DNA of 11,895 nucleotides. It comes from Sphingobacteriales bacterium. Lineage in GTDB: Bacteria > Bacteroidota > Bacteroidia > Sphingobacteriales > Sphingobacteriaceae. Positions within the stretch are counted from its first letter, which is position 1, and every line of letters begins with the position of its first letter. Positions 7,510 to 11,895 of this stretch are shown here, one piece after another. The position numbers were made by a program, and so were the translations under genes. Under the pieces are notes generated by a model. The model ran no database searches, was not told where the DNA came from, and saw only the letters and a program-made list of their open reading frames with translations. Location: the NCBI GenBank assembly GCA_947478655.1, contig CANJWU010000018.1, positions 1-11,895 on the forward strand. The letters are read 5' to 3'.

Positions 7510-8103
7510 TTATTTTTTTGCAACTAAATTTACTGTGATTTCGAATTCATCTTCAATTGCTTTGTCGCCAATGCTTTCGAAGAATGATTTCGAACCATAT
7601 TTGATGTCAAATTTAGTTCTATCAATACGAATAGTAGATACCGCAACTAATACCTCACCTTTTTTGCTAATGGCAGCAGGGAAAGTAATCGCATTAGTAA
7701 TTCCTTTAATAGTTAAGTTCGCTTCGATGTTCGCTTTGTTAGCCGACTCGTAACTTACTTTATTAATGTTTAATTGTACAGTAGGATATTTTGCGATACT
7801 GAAAAAATCATCAGATCTTAAATGACCAATTAATTTATCAGCCCATTCGCCAGTTAAATCTGTGCATTTGATACTGTTCATGTCAATTACAAACGATCCG
7901 CCAGTAATGTTATCATCTACCATCGTTAATCCACCCGAAGCCAATGCAATTGTTCCACCATGTTGACCAGTTACTTTTTTTGCTAACCAGTTAATAGAAC
8001 TTGCGGTGCCGTCAACTTTATAGTTTGCCGATTTTGCTTTTGGTGCAGCTGTTGCTACAAATCCTGCTACAATAATAGCAAGCGTTAAAATGTGTTTTTT
8101 CAT
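7510..8103 (-). CDS. YceI-family exported lipid-binding-type protein
   Basis: YceI-family proteins are lipocalin-like barrels of the cell envelope. Structures show a bound polyisoprenoid-type lipid, and some members are induced by acid, osmotic or other stress. I start it at 8103 (MKKHILTLAI, 197 residues) rather than the in-frame ATG at 8124, because the -7 box of the likely promoter covers 8122-8129. Residues 1-26 form a signal peptide with a likely cut near the APKAKSA segment, so the product should be periplasmic or exported. Family marks: GQHGGTI near 47-53, HLRSDDFFSIAKYPT at 94-108 with the conserved phenylalanines and K-Y-P, DRTKFDIKYGS at 161-171, and GDKAIEDEFEI at 179-189. Length fits one domain with nothing missing. 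It is flanked by a terminator on each side, so it is transcribed alone. The ligand and role in this organism are unknown. Confidence 0.9.
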   Translation of the reverse strand: MKKHILTLAIIVAGFVATAAPKAKSANYKVDGTASSINWLAKKVTGQHGGTIALASGGLTMVDDNITGGSFVIDMNSIKCTDLTGEWADKLIGHLRSDDFFSIAKYPTVQLNINKVSYESANKANIEANLTIKGITNAITFPAAISKKGEVLVAVSTIRIDRTKFDIKYGSKSFFESIGDKAIEDEFEITVNLVAKK

Positions 8104-8121
8104 AATTTTTTTAATTTGATT

Positions 8122-8154
8122 CAAAGATAGTAAAATAAATGTTATAACATCTAA
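8122..8154 (-). promoter_or_regulatory. Promoter of the yceI-family gene
   Basis: Read on the minus strand, TATCTTTG (8129-8122) is an exact match to the Bacteroidota -7 element TAnnTTTG. TTAG (8154-8151), 21 bases upstream, is a 3-of-4 match to the -33 TTTG. Transcription would start near 8116, giving a leader of about 13 nucleotides. The spacer contains a perfect 12-base palindrome (separate entry). Confidence 0.6.
8139..8150. promoter_or_regulatory. 12-base perfect palindrome in the yceI promoter spacer, possible operator
   Basis: ATGTTATAACAT equals its own reverse complement and lies entirely between the -33 and -7 elements of the yceI promoter, where a dimeric regulator would block or remodel the promoter. 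A 12-base palindrome is expected a few times by chance in AT-rich DNA of this length, so only its placement makes it a candidate. Confidence 0.3.
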
Positions 8155-8180
8155 TATTGAAATTATTTTTCATTGTTCTT

Positions 8181-8219
8181 AAAAAAGCATAAAAAAAGAG
8201 CATAAGCCCCCTTTTTATG
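8181..8219 (-). terminator. Rho-independent terminator of gcvP
   Basis: On the minus strand, CATAAAAAGGGGGC (8219-8206) pairs with GCTCTTTTTTTATG (8201-8188) across a TTAT loop. This gives 14 consecutive base pairs, three of them G-U, followed by CTTTTTT (8187-8181). The wobble pairs become C-A mismatches on the other strand, so the hairpin favours minus-strand transcripts. It lies 14 bases beyond the gcvP stop and separates gcvP from yceI. Confidence 0.8.
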
Positions 8220-8233
8220 ATTTTTTATTATTA

Positions 8234-11098
8234 TTATTCTGCATAGCTCTCTATAGGAGGGCAAGCGCAAATAAGCGTTCTGTCGCCATGGGTATCGTTA
8301 ACTCTACCAACAGAAGGCCAAAACTTATTGTTTTTAACCCATGATAATGGATAGGCTGCTTTTTGTCTAGTATAACTATGATTCCATTCGTTGCCTGTAA
8401 TTACCGCTGCAGTATGAGGTGCGTTTTTCAATACATTGTCTAACTTGTCTACATTACCTTGCTCCACTTCTTGAATTTCATGATAAATGGAAATCAACGC
8501 ATCGCAGAATCTATCTAGTTCTGATTTTGGTTCGCTCTCGGTTGGTTCGATCATGATAGTACCTGCAACTGGAAACGAAACAGTGGGTGCATGGAAACCA
8601 TAATCCATTAATCTTTTGGCAATGTCGGTTACTTCGATGCCAAAGTTTTTAAACATTCTGCAATCAACAATCATTTCGTGTGCACAACGTCCGTTACTTC
8701 CTGCATATAAAATTTGATAATGTTTTTCTAAACGGCTCTTAATGTAATTTGCATTTAAGATAGCATATTTAGTAGCGTTGGTTAAACCCTCACTACCCAT
8801 CATAGCAATATATGCATGAGAGATTAATAAAATACTTGCGCTACCATAAGGAGCTGCAGATACTGCAGGTATTGCTTTTGCGCCACCTGTTTTTACTATA
8901 CTGTGTCCTGGTAAAAATGGAGATAAATGTTTAGCCACACCAATGGGTCCCATACCTGGGCCACCACCACCATGCGGAATACAGAATGTTTTATGCAAAT
9001 TTAAGTGACAAACATCTGCGCCAATTGCTGCAGGGCTTGTTAAGCCTACTTGTGCATTCATGTTCGCACCATCCATGTAAACTTGTCCGCCATGTTCATG
9101 AATCAATGCGCAAATTTCTTGAATTGATTCTTCGAACACCCCATGTGTAGATGGATAAGTCACCATCAATGCCGCTAAATTTTCTTTATTAGCAATGGCA
9201 TGTTGGCGTAAATCTGCTACATCAATGTTTCCTTTTTCATCACATTTAGTAACAATGATTTTAAATCCAGCCATAGAGGCACTCGCAGGATTGGTACCAT
9301 GTGCAGACGAAGGAATTAACACAATATTACGATGGCCTTCTCCTTTGTCTTTTAAATATTCACGAATAACCATTAAGCCAGCATACTCGCCTTGTGCACC
9401 TGCGTTGGGTTGTAAGCTCATGGCATCAAAGCCAGTAATTTCGCATAATGCTTTTTCTAGTTCAGAAAAAATTTGCATGTAACCGCCTACCTGATTGCTA
9501 GGTGCAAATGGATGTAGTTTTCCAAATTCTGCCCAGGTTACCGGAATCATTTCGGTTGTTGCATTTAGTTTCATGGTACAAGAACCTAAAGCAATCATCG
9601 AATGACATAAAGAAAGATCTTTTGCTTCTAATGATTTTATATAACGCAACATCTCGTGTTCCGAATGATGCGAATTAAAAATACGGTGAGTTAAAATGTC
9701 CGATTGGCGTTCGTTATTATTTCCTAAATGAGCACTTACTTTAATATTTAATTGAAAATCTGCCGCAGATTTACCAATCATTTTTGCAAATATTTCTGCA
9801 ATTTTTTGAATGTCTGCAACTTGGGTAGTTTCGTCAATGGCAATGTATATATGCTTTCCATCGTACCTGAAATTCATTTCGTTGTCTATCGCATCTTTAT
9901 GAATGGCAGCTAATTGATCACCAACATTTATTTTTAAAGTATCGAAATAGTTTTTATTTTCTTGTACATAACCTAATTGAGTTAAGGCATCAGAAAGGCA
10001 AACAGCTAAACCATGAATTCTACCAGCAATTTTTTTCAAACCAGTAGGGCCATGATAAATGGCATACATAGAAGCCATAATAGCCAGTAGCGCTTGAGCG
10101 GTACAAATGTTGGAAGTCGCTTTGTCTCTTCTAATGTGTTGTTCCCTTGTTTGTAAAGCCATTCTCAATGCAGGCTCACCGTGCGCATCAATTGATACAC
10201 CAATAATTCTACCTGGCATCGATCTTTTGTATTCTTCTTTAGTTGCAAAGAAGGCGGCATGTGGACCACCATATCCCATAGGAATACCAAAGCGTTGAGA
10301 AGAACCTACAACAATGTCTGCACCAAATTCTGAAGGTGGCGTAAGTAAAACTAAACTCATGATGTCTGCTGCAACAGTTAGTTTAATATCTAAGCTTTGA
10401 CATTTGCTAGCAAAATCTTGGTAATTATAAATGTTACCATTACCCGCTGGGTATTGAACAATGGCACCAAACATTTTATCGGTTAAATGCACGGTTTCGT
10501 GATCGCCAATTATTAATTCGATGCCCAATGGATTGGCACGTGTTTTTAAAATATCAATGGTTTGAGGCAATACTTCTTGCGAAACAAAGTAAATAGATGC
10601 GTCATCGTTTTTTCTTAAAGAATACTGCATAAACATGGCTTCGGCAGCTGCAGTACCTTCATCTAATAATGAAGCATTTGCAATTTGCATACCGGTTAAA
10701 TCTAATACCATTGTTTGGTAATTTAACAAGGCTTGCAAACGACCTTGCGCAATTTCTGCTTGGTAAGGAGTATATTGTGTATACCATCCTGGATTTTCTA
10801 AAATATTTCTTTGAATAACGCCAGGGGTAATACAATCATGGTAACCTAAACCAATATATGATTTAAAAACTTTATTTTGACTTGCAATTTTTTTCAAGTC
10901 GCTTAAATAATTCGCTTCCGATTTTGCTGCAGGTAATCGAAGGGCTTGTGCCAATCTAATTTTTGCAGGAACAGTTTGTTCGATTAACGTATCAATAGTA
11001 TTTACACCAATGCTGGCTAACATTTTTTCTGTGTCTGAAACATTTGGCGAAATGTGTCTATTTTCGAATTTTTCTGAGTATTGAATATCTAGGTTCAT
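8234..11098 (-). CDS. gcvP: Glycine dehydrogenase (decarboxylating), glycine cleavage P-protein
   Basis: The PLP-dependent P-protein decarboxylates glycine and passes the aminomethyl group to the lipoyl arm of the H-protein; with T- and L-proteins this yields CO2, ammonia, NADH and methylene-tetrahydrofolate. At 954 residues it is the full-length single-chain form, not the split two-subunit type. The N-terminal half (to about 440) carries YHDC at 86-89 and [14 protein letters not shown] at 102-115. The C-terminal half, from about 465, carries the PLP lysine K703 in [17 protein letters not shown] (699-715). Both halves look intact. The start has no Shine-Dalgarno but follows a short leader from a candidate promoter. 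The coding region ends in four consecutive in-frame TAA triplets (8236-8225). The genes for the H, T and L proteins are not in this window. selD lies 72 bases upstream on the same strand; whether read-through occurs is uncertain. Confidence 0.98.
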   Translation of the reverse strand: MNLDIQYSEKFENRHISPNVSDTEKMLASIGVNTIDTLIEQTVPAKIRLAQALRLPAAKSEANYLSDLKKIASQNKVFKSYIGLGYHDCITPGVIQRNILENPGWYTQYTPYQAEIAQGRLQALLNYQTMVLDLTGMQIANASLLDEGTAAAEAMFMQYSLRKNDDASIYFVSQEVLPQTIDILKTRANPLGIELIIGDHETVHLTDKMFGAIVQYPAGNGNIYNYQDFASKCQSLDIKLTVAADIMSLVLLTPPSEFGADIVVGSSQRFGIPMGYGGPHAAFFATKEEYKRSMPGRIIGVSIDAHGEPALRMALQTREQHIRRDKATSNICTAQALLAIMASMYAIYHGPTGLKKIAGRIHGLAVCLSDALTQLGYVQENKNYFDTLKINVGDQLAAIHKDAIDNEMNFRYDGKHIYIAIDETTQVADIQKIAEIFAKMIGKSAADFQLNIKVSAHLGNNNERQSDILTHRIFNSHHSEHEMLRYIKSLEAKDLSLCHSMIALGSCTMKLNATTEMIPVTWAEFGKLHPFAPSNQVGGYMQIFSELEKALCEITGFDAMSLQPNAGAQGEYAGLMVIREYLKDKGEGHRNIVLIPSSAHGTNPASASMAGFKIIVTKCDEKGNIDVADLRQHAIANKENLAALMVTYPSTHGVFEESIQEICALIHEHGGQVYMDGANMNAQVGLTSPAAIGADVCHLNLHKTFCIPHGGGGPGMGPIGVAKHLSPFLPGHSIVKTGGAKAIPAVSAAPYGSASILLISHAYIAMMGSEGLTNATKYAILNANYIKSRLEKHYQILYAGSNGRCAHEMIVDCRMFKNFGIEVTDIAKRLMDYGFHAPTVSFPVAGTIMIEPTESEPKSELDRFCDALISIYHEIQEVEQGNVDKLDNVLKNAPHTAAVITGNEWNHSYTRQKAAYPLSWVKNNKFWPSVGRVNDTHGDRTLICACPPIESYAE

Positions 11099-11115
11099 GG
11101 TGAAGAATTTGATTG

Positions 11116-11146
11116 CGAAATTAATAAAAAAATTACTGCTTATAAA
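11116..11146 (-). promoter_or_regulatory. Candidate promoter of gcvP
   Basis: On the minus strand TTTA (11146-11143), a 19-base spacer and TAATTTCG (11123-11116) match TTTG-N19-TAnnTTTG with one mismatch in each box. Transcription would begin near 11110, a leader of only about 12 nucleotides, similar to the geometry at yceI. That leaves no room for a glycine riboswitch. Confidence 0.45.
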
Positions 11147-11170
11147 GGGATAATCGGCATTTATTTTTGA

Positions 11171-11895
11171 TTATAAAACACGAATAGTATAGTCATTTTT
11201 GCTTGCTGTTAGGCTGCCAAATGCGACACAACATTCGGCTGGAAATCCATTAGCGGCTAATAGTGTAATCATCTCAGATTCGTGTGCTGCATCTACTGCA
11301 ATTAATAAACCACCCGATGTTTGAGGGTCGGCTAATATGGCTAGTTCGGGGGCTAATTCAGTTGCTTGTGCTTGAATAGTTGATTGGGGATGGATGCTAA
11401 TTTTGCTACCATAACTTGCCCAATTTCTGCCGGTGCCACCCGGAATAGAATTTTGCATTAAGTAATCTTTTAAACCAGGTATTTGTGGAACCATTTGGTA
11501 GTTTATTTCGGCTGATAAATGGCTGCCCTCGCACATTTCAGTTAAATGACCTAACAAACCAAATCCGGTTACATCGGTCAGCGCGCGAACCCAACTTAAT
11601 TTGCCTAAGGTTTCACCAAATTTATTCAGTTTCACCATCGATTCTTTGGCAATTTGTTCTTGTGTAGGTTGCAGGATTCCTTTTTTCTGCGCAGTCGTTA
11701 AAATACCAACACCAAGCGCTTTGGTTAAAAATAATTTGCAACCCAATTCTGCGGTAGAATTCTTTTTTAAATTAGCAATTGGAACAATGCCATTCACGGC
11801 TAATCCAAAAATAGGCTCTGGGCTATCGATGCTGTGTCCACCGGCAAGCGTAATGCCTGCTTCGGCGCAAATGGCTCTACTGCCTTCTAATACTT
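11171..11895 (-). CDS. selD: Selenide, water dikinase (selenophosphate synthase), N-terminal part outside window
   Basis: SelD makes selenophosphate from selenide and ATP, the selenium donor for selenocysteine-tRNA and for 2-selenouridine in tRNA. The frame is open to the window edge: 240 residues are visible (first full codon 11893-11891) out of about 350 usual. A GTG at 11797 is internal, because the codons before it give strong family sequence (LAGGHSIDSPEPIFGLAV). Visible marks are that segment, GVGILTTAQKKG, LTDVTGFGLLGH, the GGTGRNW motif and the C-terminal DPQTSGGLL, all from the PurM/AIR-synthase-like fold that binds ATP. The N-terminal catalytic Cys or Sec and its nearby Lys lie outside, so I cannot tell whether the enzyme is itself a selenoprotein. 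The gene ends 72 bases before gcvP on the same strand, and no clear terminator was seen between them. Confidence 0.95.
   Translation of the reverse strand, partial: VLEGSRAICAEAGITLAGGHSIDSPEPIFGLAVNGIVPIANLKKNSTAELGCKLFLTKALGVGILTTAQKKGILQPTQEQIAKESMVKLNKFGETLGKLSWVRALTDVTGFGLLGHLTEMCEGSHLSAEINYQMVPQIPGLKDYLMQNSIPGGTGRNWASYGSKISIHPQSTIQAQATELAPELAILADPQTSGGLLIAVDAAHESEMITLLAANGFPAECCVAFGSLTASKNDYTIRVL

Noticed and set aside
7505..7753. Plus-strand 82-residue hydrophobic open frame
   Set aside because: It is antisense to yceI and starts just past the terminator; hydrophobicity comes from the complementary strand of a beta-rich gene.
9195..9482. Plus-strand 95-residue open frame inside gcvP
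   Set aside because: It is a shadow of conserved gcvP codons; no family or promoter is seen.
11099..11170. Possible glycine riboswitch upstream of gcvP
   Set aside because: The gap is only 72 bases and the likely leader about 12 nucleotides, far too short for the aptamer, and no such fold was seen.
11795..11797. GTG as the start of a short selD
   Set aside because: The frame continues to the window edge with clear SelD sequence before it, so the gene is cut by the window, not truncated.
1..11895. Mobile elements, CRISPR arrays, tRNA/rRNA genes, phage or defence genes
   Set aside because: No transposase, terminal repeats, spaced repeats or RNA gene consensus was seen; nearly all sequence is taken up by intact housekeeping-type genes.

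Overview
The window looks like an ordinary chromosomal stretch of a Bacteroidota bacterium, probably from the Chitinophagales/Sphingobacteriales side. The basis is AT-rich DNA, short gaps, starts without Shine-Dalgarno sequences, Bacteroidota-type promoters (TTTG, a spacer of about 19-21, then TAnnTTTG), and proteins that read as Bacteroidota versions of their families. I see no mobile element, CRISPR array, tRNA, rRNA or phage gene, and no defence or biosynthetic cluster.

Layout. (1) Positions 2-2624, plus strand: a tightly coupled trio of a long-chain polyprenyl diphosphate synthase (its 5' end is cut by the window edge), a TerC/Alx-family membrane protein and a small exported, probably beta-barrel protein. 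Junctions overlap by 1 and 4 bases. (2) Positions 6586-2614, minus strand: recJ, lptB and a GH3-family acyl-acid amido synthetase-like gene, with gaps of 3 and 4 bases, so almost certainly one operon. Its last gene runs 11 bases into the 3' end of the first operon. (3) Positions 6691-7467, plus strand: a lone MBL-fold hydrolase diverging from recJ and ending in a strong hairpin that probably serves as a two-way terminator. (4) Positions 8103-7510, minus strand: an exported YceI-family protein with its own promoter. (5) Positions 11895-8234, minus strand: the C-terminal two-thirds of selD, then full-length gcvP with its own promoter and terminator.

The genes serve mostly housekeeping roles: isoprenoid chain synthesis (quinone or lipid carrier), metal homeostasis, DNA repair, LPS export, glycine catabolism feeding one-carbon units, and selenophosphate supply. 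The least understood parts are the GH3-like enzyme locked into the recJ-lptB operon, the uncharacterised exported protein after terC, and a 12-base palindrome inside the yceI promoter spacer. I found no convincing new multi-gene system.
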